This document shows, piece after piece, positions 61,501-64,000 of a stretch of DNA of 64,000 nucleotides; position 1 is the first letter of the stretch; every line of letters begins with the position of its first letter. Both the position numbers and the translations under genes were made by a program. Source of the stretch: Unio delphinus (taxonomy: Eukaryota > Mollusca > Bivalvia > Unionida > Unionidae); the NCBI GenBank assembly GCA_029339505.1, contig JAQISU010000097.1, forward strand, positions 4,539,001-4,603,000. Direction: 5' to 3'. The notes under the pieces were generated by a model that searched no databases, was not told where the DNA came from, and saw only the letters and a list, made by a program, of their open reading frames with translations.

Positions 61501-64000
61501 CAGGTGAAAGCTGCCTGAGCAAGGATAAAGAACTCGCTACACGGGCTGCTTGAGAAGAAGAGTTACAAAAGACCCATCTGAGAGGAGCTATCAGGTCCAT
61601 CTTTGCTGGTGTGAATTATTCTCAGAATAAGAACAATTGGAGGAAGGTGTAGCTCCAAAACTTCTCCCAACTGACAGAGCTAAGGCAGGCAGCTCTTATT
61701 CTACTTGCTACCATACAGCCGAGGGTAACCAAATGGTAATGAACAAAAAGCCTGTGAGTTATTGGGTTTAAATAAGGTCAAGTGCCGGATCTTCTAAGTC
61801 CGTGTCACATGAAAATATCAGGATGCAAGTCAACTCACAAACTTATTCACTGGCTGATGAAAGACACCACAAAAGAATACCAAGCCAGGCATTGATGAAG
61901 TGATCGTCATGTTTTGCATAAGTTTGGATGTTGCATGCAAGGCACAGCAATAAACTCTGTAAAACTTTGTGATAGTCATGTTCACCACCACAATGACTTT
62001 ATGTGAGATCAAAACATGTGCATGGCATGTACATGTGTGGGTGCATGGCATGTACATGTGTGGGTGCATGGCATGTACATGTGTGGGTGCATGGCATGAG
62101 CATGTGTGGGTGCATGGCATGTGCATGTGTGGGTGCATGGCATTTACATGTATGGGTGCATGGCATGTACATGTGTGCGTGCATGGCATGTACATGTATG
62201 GGTGCATGGCATGTACATGTGTGGGTGCATGGCATGTACATGTGTGGGTGCATGGCATGTACATGTGTGGGTGCATGGCATGTACATGTATGGGTGCATG
62301 GCATGTACATGTATGGGTGCATGGCATGTACATGTGTGGGAGCAGCATCAGTGAGAGAAGGTTGCTGGCAACTGGTTCCCGAAACAGAAACCAATGGAGT
62401 TCCCCTGATTTTGGACTTTATTAAACAGACTGTCAGAGATCTCATTAACTGGAAATACATGGGTGTTGTTACTCATTATAAACAGCTAATGAAGCCTGAG
62501 CTCCGACCAGGCTCTCAGACAAGTTATAATAATGGTATCTGAAACAGTTTTCTCTCGATAGATGCTATTTTCACTGTCTACACTTACACACATAACATTC
62601 TGCATCTTTCAGAGAGGGCCAGATTTGAAAGAAAGCCGAGTTCAATTCATAAAGTTAATACAATCAGTTACAAAGAAAATTATATCAGCCCCACCTGTTT
62701 ATCTCTGCAGTTAAGCTCAGCACCATATTCCACGAGAAACTGCACAACTTCCACATGTCCCATGTATGCAGCCCAATGGATGGCCTGACGGTCCTTCTTA
62801 TCAAATGCATTGACTGTGGCTCCATCTGCTAGTAACATCTTCACCATCTGAAAAAAAAGGGTAATCTGATTTGTTTATTTATTTATTTTAAGTGGATTTC
62901 ACGTGTTCTACAAACTACATTTTTAAAGACCAACAACAGCGATTCCTCTGTGTAAACAACAGTATCCCATTCGCAATCCACAAAATGTCATTTGTCACCA
63001 AAGCATCAAAATAACGCCTATGAAAATAAAAAAAAAACAGTATATTACCAAGTAAAGATTTACACAATGCAAAATTTAAGCCATAAAATATCAAACGGGT
63101 GAGATCATACTTTGATATAATGAACTCACAATTGGTCTTGACACTGAACAAGAATTCATAATGCTCATTAAAAACAAAACAAGACAGATGGCTCTACATG
63201 GCCCAATGTTCTTAAGGCTCAACAAATCAAACTTTTATGTTTTAATTTCAAAACAATGGTCTTTGTGACATCTCTCATTTTGAGACTAGTGAATACAAAA
63301 CTCAAAAAAAAAAAAAAAATTTTTTTAAACCTTTGAATAACAAGAGTCCCAAGAAGGAACAGATGCTCAACAGGATGAAAAAAGAATTGTCAAAGAATTC
63401 ACAATAAGTCTTTTTCTTCCAGTCTTTTATCTTTTCTAAGTTAATGAGCACTTACCTTATTTAGACATTCATAAGAAACTCCAACATAACAAATTGAAGT
63501 AATCTAAATGCTTTTTTATATGTTCAAGTTCACATGTTTAAAAATAAATGCAGGACAAAAGTCTTCAAAACAATTTGACATTATAATTAATAAAAAGTCT
63601 TTTAGTGTTAACATCACTATTCACTGTAGAACAGACACAATTCTCACCATCATGGTCATGCTGGATTTCAGGTAAGAACTATTTTCATTTCGTAAAAGTA
63701 TTTTCATATCAATGTAACCACCTATGTAGGAGTATAAAAGTGTTTTTTTTTTTTTTAAAACACACCAATCTTACAATTCAGTGATTGTAATGTTATGTTA
63801 AATATAGTTGGACATAATTTTGTGAGATGTGGGTTTCTTGCTCAATGAGTTAAGTTGCCTAGGGTAGCTACAGTAAACTGGTTCTGAGTTCTATCAACCT
63901 CTTTGTGGCCACTGAAAGCTGCATGGTGCAAACTGGTTCTTCCTGCCCTATCTGAGACATTGATATTAGTGACTAGTGGTATCAGGTACTCTGCACATCG
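4596..64000 (-). CDS. ANKRD28-like: Protein phosphatase 6 regulatory ankyrin repeat subunit, 12 exons, partial at both ends
   Basis: Twelve minus-strand exons (63899-64000, 62695-62847, 59880-60083, 55315-55401, 50908-50986, 46679-46793, 43892-44044, 35520-35588, 27981-28127, 24826-24937, 23043-23108, 4596-4671) join without a frame break into about 454 codons of consecutive ankyrin repeats. Family knowledge: ANKRD28, ANKRD44 and ANKRD52 are long ankyrin scaffolds that bind the PP6 catalytic and SAPS subunits in the cytoplasm. The exons follow the order of the vertebrate protein, including diagnostic stretches such as [32 protein letters not shown] and [19 protein letters not shown]. Borders are GT/AG; intron phases in transcript order are 0,0,0,0,1,2,2,2,2,0,0 and then 1 after the last visible exon. 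The start codon, first repeats and C-terminal half are outside the window. Which of the three vertebrate paralogues is closest cannot be told; an invertebrate may have a single co-orthologue. Confidence 0.93.
5545..5766 (+). mobile_element. SINE family 1 (tRNA Leu/Ser-like head), plus orientation
   Basis: Starts with GTGGCTGAGTGGTCTAAGGC, an A-box-like tRNA Leu/Ser type head, has a degenerate B box GATTCAAGTCTC about 60 bp later, and ends AAAATGACAACAACAAA. It is the only plus-strand copy seen; seven others are minus. Confidence 0.75.
5926..6155 (-). mobile_element. SINE family 1
   Basis: On the plus strand it starts with GTTGTTGTTG then GTTTAATGCCATTTTTCA and ends at GCGCTTTAGACCACT, so it is a minus-strand insertion with a CAA-rich tail. 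The head is slightly truncated and diverged. Confidence 0.8.
6449..6710 (-). mobile_element. SINE family 1, with internal poly-C
   Basis: CAA-repeat tail at 6449-6468, GTTTAACGCCATTTTTCAGC, body, and tRNA-like head ending CCACTTGGGGCCCC. A run of about 16 C (6547-6562) has expanded inside the body. The frames opened by it are not genes. Confidence 0.85.
7305..7640 (+). mobile_element. SINE family 2, full length, ending in CA microsatellite
   Basis: The head AGTGGCCTAGTGGTTAGAGC has an A box, and GGTTCAAACCCC 40 bp later is a good B box, so the pol III promoter looks intact. The body is the same sequence seen inverted at 1551, 12831, 44376 and 52957. The 3' end runs into a CA repeat at 7612-7640. 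Confidence 0.82.
8084..9821. repeat. 50-bp satellite array, left segment
   Basis: About 35 monomers of the type CAAATCTCCAATCAAAATGG then TAACAATCATATGA(C/T) then AAGTGTAACAAATG. Variants lacking CATATG or TC are shorter (46 bp). Nearly every unit carries ATGCAAAT. The array stops in mid-monomer where DIRS copy 1 begins. Confidence 0.95.
9865..10032. repeat. DIRS copy 1 inverted terminal repeat, plus-strand left
   Basis: Runs from CCCAATCACATTACTTTAGG through CTACCTCGCGAATCCAGCC to TTTAGTTTTTAAGCT and is the inverse of 16752-16919. The outer 43 bp (9822-9864) are not part of the inverted pair. Confidence 0.9.
10090..10185. repeat. DIRS copy 1 internal complementary region
   Basis: First half is the reverse complement of the left end (…CTACAAAATTTGCTTT), second half of the right end (TTTCTCCTTTGAATACG…). 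The halves overlap by TTT at 10145-10147, i.e. AAA at both element tips. In the DIRS replication model this region templates end joining and circularisation. Confidence 0.92.
10440..11830 (-). pseudogene. DIRS copy 1 tyrosine recombinase remnant
   Basis: N-terminal linker and core-binding part: [54 protein letters not shown] (11130-11780). The catalytic part begins with [17 protein letters not shown] (10900-10955), which includes the first conserved Arg (A-x-R-x-SEL). The H-x-x-R and Tyr motifs could not be recognised in the decayed stretch to 10440. The enzyme would integrate circular DNA without duplicating the target. Confidence 0.75.
11830..12830 (-). pseudogene. DIRS copy 1 reverse transcriptase and RNase H remnant
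   Basis: RT palm: [15 protein letters not shown] (12750-12795) then VYLDDIL (about 12655-12675), the YxDD catalytic box. RNase H follows with [19 protein letters not shown] and [14 protein letters not shown] (11840-12010), the last being the usual C-terminal G-x-x-N-x-x-AD signature. Stops and frameshifts lie between the blocks (e.g. near 12100). The fingers and first palm block expected before FHVPI are absent. Confidence 0.8.
12831..13080 (-). mobile_element. SINE family 2 inserted in DIRS copy 1
   Basis: The tRNA-like head is at the right end (GATCGAAC and CTAACCACTA on the plus strand); the body matches 44376-44636. At the same position copy 2 (about 39240-39256) has no insert and reads CAACTCGTGGGATAGGGACG. 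No clean target duplication is visible. Confidence 0.85.
13082..15766 (-). pseudogene. DIRS copy 1 GAG-like region
   Basis: Order on the minus strand: a low-complexity N-terminal part of about seven 27-residue repeats ([20 protein letters not shown] type, 15060-15610), a middle region with [20 protein letters not shown], a segment with [20 protein letters not shown], and a C-terminal part (13100-13470) with [15 protein letters not shown]. The NL-x-RRD-type C-terminal block is characteristic of DIRS ORF1 proteins, which are thought to bind the RNA or act as coat. Frame changes break it at about 15020, 14010 and 13580. The long open frame 13071-14663 ends artificially inside the SINE. Confidence 0.75.
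15060..15615. repeat. 81-bp tandem repeat inside DIRS copy 1 GAG region
   Basis: About seven units, e.g. GGTGCCATTTGGGCTGAACG then GTCGTTGCCGGATGGACGG. 81 is divisible by three, so frames stay open on both strands; the plus-strand 195-residue frame is a by-product. Confidence 0.9.
15850..16545. repeat. DIRS copy 1 leader repeats (about 160-180 bp units)
   Basis: Four diverged units between the GAG start and the right ITR, each with ACGAAGTCTACTGAAACG, AACAAAGCAC, TATTAAGTCGCTATT and AACGGAGGAAGCGAAATGAT. It lies in the 5' untranslated part in element sense. No coding content. Confidence 0.8.
16752..16919. repeat. DIRS copy 1 inverted terminal repeat, plus-strand right
   Basis: Inverse of 9865-10032. 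It is followed by a 20-bp unpaired end (16920-16939) finishing CAAAGGAGAAA, whose complement is found in the ICR. Confidence 0.9.
16940..21289. repeat. 50-bp satellite array, main segment
   Basis: About 87 monomers of the same family resume directly at the right end of DIRS copy 1 with TGTTAACAATCATATGAC. Between about 17220 and 19340 two unit types (TGACAAAGTGTAAC and TGATGAAGTGTAAT) often alternate, suggesting a 100-bp higher-order unit. Confidence 0.95.
21290..21547 (-). mobile_element. SINE family 1 inserted in the satellite, 10-bp duplication
   Basis: CAA-type tail on the left, tRNA head on the right reading (minus strand) GAGTGGCCAAGTGGTCTAAA with B box GGTTCGAGTCT. AATCATATGA flanks both sides (21280-21289 and 21548-21557), which fits a target-site duplication. 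The motif belongs to the satellite, so chance phasing of the array is an alternative. Confidence 0.88.
21547..22468. repeat. 50-bp satellite array, right segment
   Basis: About 18 further monomers after the SINE at 21290-21547, ending at GTGTAATAAATGCAG. Together with the other segments there are roughly 140 units, all in the intron between exons K and L. Confidence 0.93.
22469..23042. other. Intron K/L, unique part next to exon K
   Basis: AT-rich sequence between the satellite and exon K. Two short overlapping frames (22483-22742) show no family signature. Nothing else was recognised. Confidence 0.5.
23043..23108 (-). CDS. ANKRD28-like: Ankyrin exon K (66 bp)
   Basis: Twenty-two codons, [20 protein letters not shown] and LA, corresponding to the family linker with an SGT motif before the next repeat. 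Where the vertebrate protein has a SPLHLAAYHG-type core, the exon ends HTPAHLA and exon L starts AYNGH. The acceptor is TTTTCAG and the donor GCA|GTAAGT, both phase 0. Confidence 0.86.
23843..24317. repeat. 43-bp minisatellite in intron J/K
   Basis: About eleven units of GACCTCTGCATTCTGGACTA then CAAGTATCATAGCTATCACTGAA with few changes, followed by one decayed unit. The rest of this intron (23109-23840, 24320-24825) is unique AT-rich DNA with no gene seen. Confidence 0.93.
24826..24937 (-). CDS. ANKRD28-like: Ankyrin exon J
   Basis: One base plus 37 codons: [18 protein letters not shown] and [19 protein letters not shown]. The acceptor is TTTTTCAG and the donor ATG|GTAATG in phase 0. An old element related to the DIRS termini starts only about 40 bp upstream of this exon in transcript sense, at about 24975. 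Confidence 0.91.
25055..25310. repeat. 65-bp tandem repeat
   Basis: Four units of CTTTGTGTAGACAAAGGACA, GCAATCTATACAAATCACCT, CACTAGATTGCACTCTATAG, TGTTA. The unit is an amplified segment of the DIRS-ITR-like sequence just inside the element end. Confidence 0.9.
25445..25700 (-). mobile_element. SINE family 1
   Basis: Tail GTTGTTGTTTTATGGTCTAA, the standard body, and a tRNA-like head ending CCACTCGGCCGCTTGGGGGCC. It is nested in the DIRS-like relic. Confidence 0.85.
25893..26100. repeat. Tandem duplication, unit about 107 bp, two copies
   Basis: CCTGGTCAT(C/T)CTCACT followed by CACATACCAGGTCCTGTAAC and GGATCATTCAGACAG occurs twice in a row. Nothing coding. Confidence 0.8.
26769..26997 (-). 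mobile_element. SINE family 1 with 9-bp target duplication
   Basis: TGTTGGATA flanks both ends (26760-26768 and 26998-27006). The head ends GCGGGGCCCC. The B box region has been partly lost (CCACCCATGCAGACAGG). Confidence 0.85.
27138..27215. repeat. Short tandem repeat, unit about 22 bp
   Basis: Four imperfect units of ATGTGAAGATACCATAAAAA. They give overlapping minus-strand frames (27039-27282) that are not convincing genes. Confidence 0.7.
27340..27389. repeat. CT microsatellite followed by CA microsatellite
   Basis: A CT run of about 14 units passes directly into a CA run of about 8 units. Confidence 0.95.
27586..27700. repeat. Tandem duplication, unit about 56 bp
   Basis: ATGGTGTCATGTTATCTCCC followed by TAATAGTA(C/T)CATGTAAACTC and TATAAGTCACAT is present twice. 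Confidence 0.85.
27981..28127 (-). CDS. ANKRD28-like: Ankyrin exon I
   Basis: Reads [19 protein letters not shown], a loop, then [18 protein letters not shown], which matches the position of the family repeat that contains a short acidic loop. The acceptor is TTGCAG|GTTACC and the donor AA|GTGAGT; both borders are phase 2. Confidence 0.91.
28227..28474 (-). mobile_element. SINE family 1
   Basis: Tail GTTGTTGTTGTTGTAGTGTT, then TTAACGCCATTTTTCAGC and the standard body. The head ends GGCCACTCAGGGGCCCC. It lies about 100 bp from exon I in the intron upstream of it in transcript sense. Confidence 0.85.
28843..28975. repeat. TAA microsatellite joined to a dispersed repeat fragment
   Basis: A TAA run (28843-28882) is followed by GAGGACTTTGTATAGCACCT and AAAGCTCTAAGCGCTTTACA. 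This pair of motifs after an AAT-type run recalls a widespread invertebrate interspersed repeat tail; family assignment is from memory and uncertain. Confidence 0.55.
29325..29470. repeat. 44-bp tandem repeat, three units
   Basis: Units of TTTATATTCTACCCAAAACA then TTTGACAGAGCATTACTTAACAA, directly before the first 77-bp monomer. Confidence 0.88.
29471..29544. repeat. 77-bp minisatellite, isolated first monomer
   Basis: A single unit (CCACATCTAAAATGGAATGA … ATCTTAAGTA) separated from the main array by the TIR element at 29545-30410. Confidence 0.9.
29545..30410. mobile_element. 866-bp DNA transposon with perfect 18-bp TIRs
   Basis: The ends are CAGGGTTGCATCTAGGAT and its exact inverse ATCCTAGATGCAACCCTG. 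AAGTA occurs directly on both sides (29540-29544 and 30411-30415), and the array's own sequence at this point (CTTAAGTACTAACC, seen at about 30717) shows the uninterrupted site with one AAGTA. The inside has a three-fold 65-bp repeat (29703-29895) and no transposase frame, so it is non-autonomous. A CAGGG start suits hAT-like elements, but the usual hAT duplication is 8 bp; the superfamily is left open. Confidence 0.88.
29703..29895. repeat. 65-bp tandem repeat inside the TIR element, three units
   Basis: Units of TGCATATCATGTCTTCTGTA, TATTATAGTATAACACTTAA, AACTGAAATCAAAGT(T/C)TTAT. They may have arisen inside the element. Confidence 0.88.
30411..31645. repeat. 77-bp minisatellite, main array (about 16 units)
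   Basis: Units of TAACCACATCTAAAATGGAA, TGAGTTTCTATTGTGTTGCT, CCATCAAATCTTGGAATAAA, ATTTCTATCTTAAATAC. Two variants (ATTGTGTTGCT and ACTGTGTTGGT) alternate in the right half, hinting at a 154-bp higher-order unit. Confidence 0.95.
31873..31960. repeat. AG microsatellite
   Basis: A long GA/AG run with a single ACAGAGGG interruption near its right end. Confidence 0.97.
31961..32935. other. Intron H/I, unique part
   Basis: AT-rich sequence between the AG run and the next array. Overlapping frames of 112 and 90 residues on opposite strands (32398-32736) are AT-driven and show no recognisable domain. Confidence 0.5.
32940..35215. repeat. Compound minisatellite with 30-, 40- and 43-bp units
   Basis: The common core GACAATCTGATGTAAGTAAT GACTT is followed by one of three ends: TATGT (30 bp), TAAAGACTGATATGT (40 bp) or AAATAAAGACTGATATGT (43 bp). 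About 60 units are interleaved. Minus-strand frames such as 33576-33951 are by-products. Confidence 0.93.
35287..35345. repeat. TAA microsatellite
   Basis: A run of AAT/TAA units with one TTATAA interruption. Confidence 0.95.
35465..35515. repeat. TAA microsatellite next to exon H donor
   Basis: About 16 AAT units ending only 3-5 bp before the donor of exon H. In transcript sense the intron therefore begins GTAATGTATTATT followed by a long ATT run. Confidence 0.95.
35520..35588 (-). CDS. ANKRD28-like: Ankyrin exon H (69 bp)
   Basis: A very small exon: one base, 22 codons, two bases. It encodes [19 protein letters not shown] and NAG, matching the half-repeat that follows CSG of exon G. The acceptor is TTACAG|AAAATT and the donor AG|GTAATG. 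It lies directly beside a TAA microsatellite at 35465-35515 that abuts the donor side. Confidence 0.88.
35640..35890. repeat. Diverged 30-bp repeat
   Basis: Repeats of TTTTCAAGGACTTTTCAAAG with variable spacing. They produce a plus-strand frame of 102 residues (35642-35950) that is repeat-derived. Confidence 0.75.
36336..36505. repeat. DIRS copy 2 inverted terminal repeat, plus-strand left
   Basis: Same family as copy 1 but with GGGGG where copy 1 has GGG, CCCTACC where copy 1 has CCATACC, and GCCCGTTAGG where copy 1 has GCCCGCTAGG. Each of these differences is mirrored in the opposite ITR of the same copy. Confidence 0.9.
36563..36655. repeat. DIRS copy 2 internal complementary region
   Basis: Joins the complements of the copy 2 ends with a TTT overlap at 36617-36619. 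Its left half reads CTAAAAATTTGC, matching this copy's own terminus GCAAATTTTTAG rather than that of copy 1. Confidence 0.92.
36890..38300 (-). pseudogene. DIRS copy 2 tyrosine recombinase remnant
   Basis: Open through 37610-38239 ([37 protein letters not shown]) and again 37240-37431 ([20 protein letters not shown]). A run of about 28 T at 37553-37580 and stops separate the two parts. It is the better preserved N-terminal half of the two copies. Confidence 0.78.
38300..39285 (-). pseudogene. DIRS copy 2 reverse transcriptase and RNase H remnant
   Basis: Contains [18 protein letters not shown], a stop, [23 protein letters not shown], and a second stop. Copy 1 has sense codons (L and K) at both stop positions. 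RNase H is open through [19 protein letters not shown] and [19 protein letters not shown] but the [12 protein letters not shown] block is lost by a 49-bp deletion at about 38312. Confidence 0.8.
39290..41943 (-). pseudogene. DIRS copy 2 GAG-like region
   Basis: Same domain order as copy 1: 27-residue repeats at 41230-41800, middle region with the YHYH motif at about 40250, [18 protein letters not shown] at about 39880, then the C-terminal block with [15 protein letters not shown] at about 39330. Frames shift around 41270, 40690, 40108 and 39723, so no single open reading frame spans it. Confidence 0.75.
41230..41800. repeat. 81-bp tandem repeat inside DIRS copy 2 GAG region
   Basis: Same unit as in copy 1, about seven units. 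The last units toward 41800 have lost parts, as in copy 1. Confidence 0.9.
42030..42840. repeat. DIRS copy 2 leader repeats, with an extra block
   Basis: The same diverged units as in copy 1. The segment with CAGCATATTATTAATTCGAT and CGTTATTAACGGAGTAGTC occurs twice (about 42078 and 42376), whereas copy 1 has it once (about 15901). Confidence 0.8.
43045..43214. repeat. DIRS copy 2 inverted terminal repeat, plus-strand right
   Basis: Inverse of 36336-36505, carrying the matching copy-specific variants CCTAACGGGCGG, GGTAGGGCTGG and ATATCCCCCTAAAG. The element ends 20 bp further on at GGAGAAA (43234). Confidence 0.9.
43235..43891. other. Intron G/H, unique part beside DIRS copy 2
   Basis: AT-rich DNA between the element and exon G. 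A 64-residue minus frame (43667-43861) has no recognisable domain. Confidence 0.5.
43892..44044 (-). CDS. ANKRD28-like: Ankyrin exon G
   Basis: Reads [20 protein letters not shown], then a variable loop, then [15 protein letters not shown]. The acceptor is TTTAG|GCGAGG and the donor GG|GTGAGT; both borders are phase 2. The retrotransposon at 36294-43234 begins about 660 bp downstream in the next intron. Confidence 0.91.
44376..44636 (-). mobile_element. SINE family 2, 5'-truncated
   Basis: Tail TTTGTTTGTTTGATTAGGAT, TTTTTAACGTAGC, full body through GGTATGACTCGGCTAGG; the tRNA-like head is missing. Loss of the 5' end is what incomplete target-primed reverse transcription produces. Confidence 0.82.
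44927..46021. mobile_element. 1095-bp DNA transposon with 13-bp TIRs
   Basis: The ends are CATAGCTGCCAAC and its inverse GTTGGCAGCTATG, flanked by TATGTC on both sides (44921-44926 and 46022-46027). Inside, a minus-strand stretch at about 45500-45590 reads [20 protein letters not shown], which resembles the C2H2/BED-like N-terminus of some hAT-type transposases, interrupted by a stop where a Cys would be expected. A 67-residue minus frame is at 45047-45250. Either a decayed autonomous copy or a partial one. Confidence 0.72.
46679..46793 (-). CDS. ANKRD28-like: Ankyrin exon F
   Basis: The exon starts in phase 1 (GG completes Gly), then [10 protein letters not shown] and [19 protein letters not shown], a near-invariant repeat in this family. 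It ends ATG AG|GTTTGT in phase 2, and the split codon becomes Arg with the first base of exon G. The acceptor is TTGACAG. Confidence 0.92.
46848..46920. repeat. 34-bp duplication beside exon F
   Basis: ATCACTAATTACAGGTATGC and AACACACCATCTA occur twice in tandem, about 55 bp from the acceptor of exon F. Confidence 0.85.
49850..50350. repeat. Diverged 60-70-bp tandem repeat
   Basis: About eight decayed units with AAAGACACCAG, GG(A/G)AGGATAATTAGTTAG, AAACCAGACAATT and ATGGACCTCAAC. No gene was seen in 49330-50900. Confidence 0.7.
50470..50605. repeat. 64-bp tandem duplication
   Basis: TTTGCATCTGTGTGGACTAG and CAATGTTCTGTCCAAAAATT are present twice with several changes. Confidence 0.8.
50908..50986 (-). 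CDS. ANKRD28-like: Ankyrin exon E
   Basis: Twenty-six codons plus one base. It contains [15 protein letters not shown] and RAQTLIEH, collinear with the family. The acceptor is TTCCAG|TGCGAT and the donor ATG|GTGAGC. The leftover G combines with GG from exon F to give glycine, so the intron is phase 1. Confidence 0.92.
50987..52956. other. Intron D/E, left part
   Basis: AT-rich with scattered diverged copies of a GGTCACTGTGA-containing repeat (51285-51790). Frames near 51862-52044 and 52117-52429 show no domain. No gene was seen. Confidence 0.5.
52957..53175 (-). mobile_element. SINE family 2, truncated and diverged
   Basis: Body from ATATCACTATGATGTCTGC to CTTAATGCTGAGTGCC matches other family 2 copies; the tRNA-like head is lacking. 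Confidence 0.75.
53335..53685. repeat. 36-38-bp minisatellite
   Basis: About nine units of AACTGACCAGATGCTGGCAG then ATTTGGGTTCTTATTTAA. They create a plus-strand frame (53289-53603) without coding meaning. Confidence 0.93.
54010..54310. repeat. 33-bp minisatellite
   Basis: About nine units of AAATGTGGATGACACAGTGT then TAATTCAGATCTG, with two longer variants containing ATAGGGTTATATTTC. Confidence 0.93.
54311..55314. other. Intron D/E, right part
   Basis: Short repeats of CATGAATCTCACTCATTAATGACC at 54505-54600; otherwise unique. The plus frame at 54772-55005 shows no domain. No gene was seen. Confidence 0.5.
55315..55401 (-). CDS. ANKRD28-like: Ankyrin exon D
   Basis: Twenty-nine codons reading [19 protein letters not shown] followed by [10 protein letters not shown]. 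This repeat with the AAASTHG turn is typical of this family. The acceptor is TTTCAG|ACTCC and the donor CAG|GTCTGT; both borders are phase 0. Confidence 0.9.
55750..58354. repeat. 49-bp satellite array (about 53 units) in intron C/D
   Basis: Units of TCATCAATCAATCCTAGTAA, GCCAAATCGATATATACTCC, TATTTATG(C/T). Main variants are ATCGATAT/ATCGACAT and ATGC/ATGT. No open frame of note. Confidence 0.96.
58355..59589. other. Intron C/D, unique part
   Basis: Contains a tandem duplication of about 105 bp (58830-59045, AATATCTCCACTTT then CTTGTAAATTACATGTGTG). Short frames at 58500-58706, 59017-59268 and 59288-59473 lack recognisable domains. Confidence 0.5.
59590..59815. repeat. 44-bp minisatellite beside exon C donor
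   Basis: Five units of GACAAGCAATACAAGACCTC then TACCAGCAGTGCACTTGATGTCAA. The array ends about 65 bp from exon C. Confidence 0.92.
59880..60083 (-). CDS. ANKRD28-like: Ankyrin exon C
   Basis: Sixty-eight codons covering nearly two complete repeats: [20 protein letters not shown] and [20 protein letters not shown]. The acceptor is TACAG before ATGTAC and the donor is CTG|GTAAGA, both phase 0. The methionine at the exon start is internal, not a translation start, because it follows an intron acceptor and matches the middle of the family protein. Confidence 0.93.
60084..61107. other. Intron B/C, left part
   Basis: AT-rich intron. A short palindrome ATACCCAATC…GATTGGGTAT is at 60660-60687. A plus frame of 69 residues (60748-60957) is open but unrecognised. 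Confidence 0.45.
61108..61364 (-). mobile_element. SINE family 1 with imperfect 13-bp duplication
   Basis: CCTTTGGACTAGT on the left and CCTTTGCACTAGT on the right flank the insertion. The tail is TTTGTTTGTTTTTATGG and the head ends CCACTTGACCACTCGGGGCC. Confidence 0.87.
61390..61780 (-). pseudogene. Possible relic of a DIRS tyrosine recombinase
   Basis: The minus strand at 61590-61680 can be read as [20 protein letters not shown] followed by SQM, resembling [21 protein letters not shown] in the two DIRS copies; the nucleotides CCATCTGAGAGG also agree. Stops and length changes are frequent. Support is only by eye. Confidence 0.4.
62015..62341. repeat. 21-bp minisatellite
   Basis: About 15 units of GTGGGTGCATGGCATGTACAT. 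The period of 21 keeps frames open on both strands (e.g. 61830-62542), giving CTCHAP-type and [17 protein letters not shown] products; none is a credible gene. Confidence 0.95.
62695..62847 (-). CDS. ANKRD28-like: Ankyrin exon B
   Basis: Fifty-one codons, phase 0 at both ends. The acceptor is a pyrimidine tract ending CAG before ATGGTG; the donor is CAG|GTGGGG. It contains [20 protein letters not shown], one of the best conserved signatures of the PP6 ankyrin subunits, followed by [12 protein letters not shown], the loop leading into the next repeat. Confidence 0.92.
62848..63898. other. Intron A/B
   Basis: About 1.05 kb of AT-rich sequence with homopolymer runs (63305-63330, 63743-63757). 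No gene or mobile element was recognised. Confidence 0.5.
63899..64000 (-). CDS. ANKRD28-like: Ankyrin exon A (cut by window end)
   Basis: Thirty-four codons, open from the window edge, containing an ankyrin repeat core [18 protein letters not shown] preceded by a helix-like [16 protein letters not shown]. The exon ends GAG before a GTTGAT donor, which is weak but the only one that joins in phase 0 to exon B and restores the family order GHKE-MVKML. The 5' part lies beyond position 64000. Confidence 0.85.

Noticed and set aside
61830..62542. Several overlapping Cys/His-rich frames of 150-180 residues on both strands
   Set aside because: Produced by the 21-bp minisatellite. Cys-His spacing looks like zinc fingers but simply follows the repeat.

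Overview
This is AT-rich metazoan intronic DNA, most likely from a mollusc or another lophotrochozoan. The one recognisable host gene lies on the minus strand and runs through the whole window. It is a multi-exon gene of the ANKRD28/ANKRD44/ANKRD52 family, the regulatory ankyrin-repeat subunits of serine/threonine protein phosphatase 6. Twelve short exons join in frame from 64000 down to 4596, with GT/AG borders and compatible intron phases throughout. They encode about 454 codons (1363 bp), roughly 2 % of the window. Both the first and the last exons of the gene lie outside. The lineage guess rests on intron style and repeat types only; no species can be named.

The introns are packed with repeats. 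Two closely related DIRS-type (tyrosine-recombinase) retrotransposons sit in separate introns, at 9822-16939 and 36294-43234, both in the sense orientation of the host gene. Each has inverted terminal repeats, an internal complementary region (ICR) that joins the complements of the two outer ends, and decayed GAG-like, RT/RNase H and tyrosine recombinase regions. Copy 1 is inserted inside a 50-bp satellite without target-site duplication. Two TIR elements not tied to a known family are at 29545-30410 (perfect 18-bp TIRs, 5-bp duplication, nested in a 77-bp minisatellite) and 44927-46021 (13-bp TIRs, 6-bp duplication). Two tRNA-derived SINE families are scattered throughout, and older relatives of the DIRS termini are at 2886-2999 and about 24975-26310.

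The introns each carry their own tandem arrays: 50 bp (about 140 copies, 8084-22468, interrupted), 43 bp (23843-24317), 65 bp (25055-25310), 77 bp (29471-31645, interrupted), a 30/40/43-bp compound array (32940-35215), 38 and 33 bp (53335-54310), 49 bp (55750-58354), 44 bp (59590-59810) and 21 bp (62015-62341).

The most notable points are: (1) a 66-bp tandem repeat that triplicates the 5' splice site of the last visible exon, with all three donors in the same phase; (2) ITRs and ICR that vary together within each DIRS copy; (3) a junction shared by both DIRS copies that lacks the first part of the RT domain, suggesting a non-autonomous lineage mobilised in trans; and (4) a satellite that carries a perfect octamer motif in nearly every monomer. 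No rRNA, functional tRNA, CRISPR or bacterial-type features were seen.
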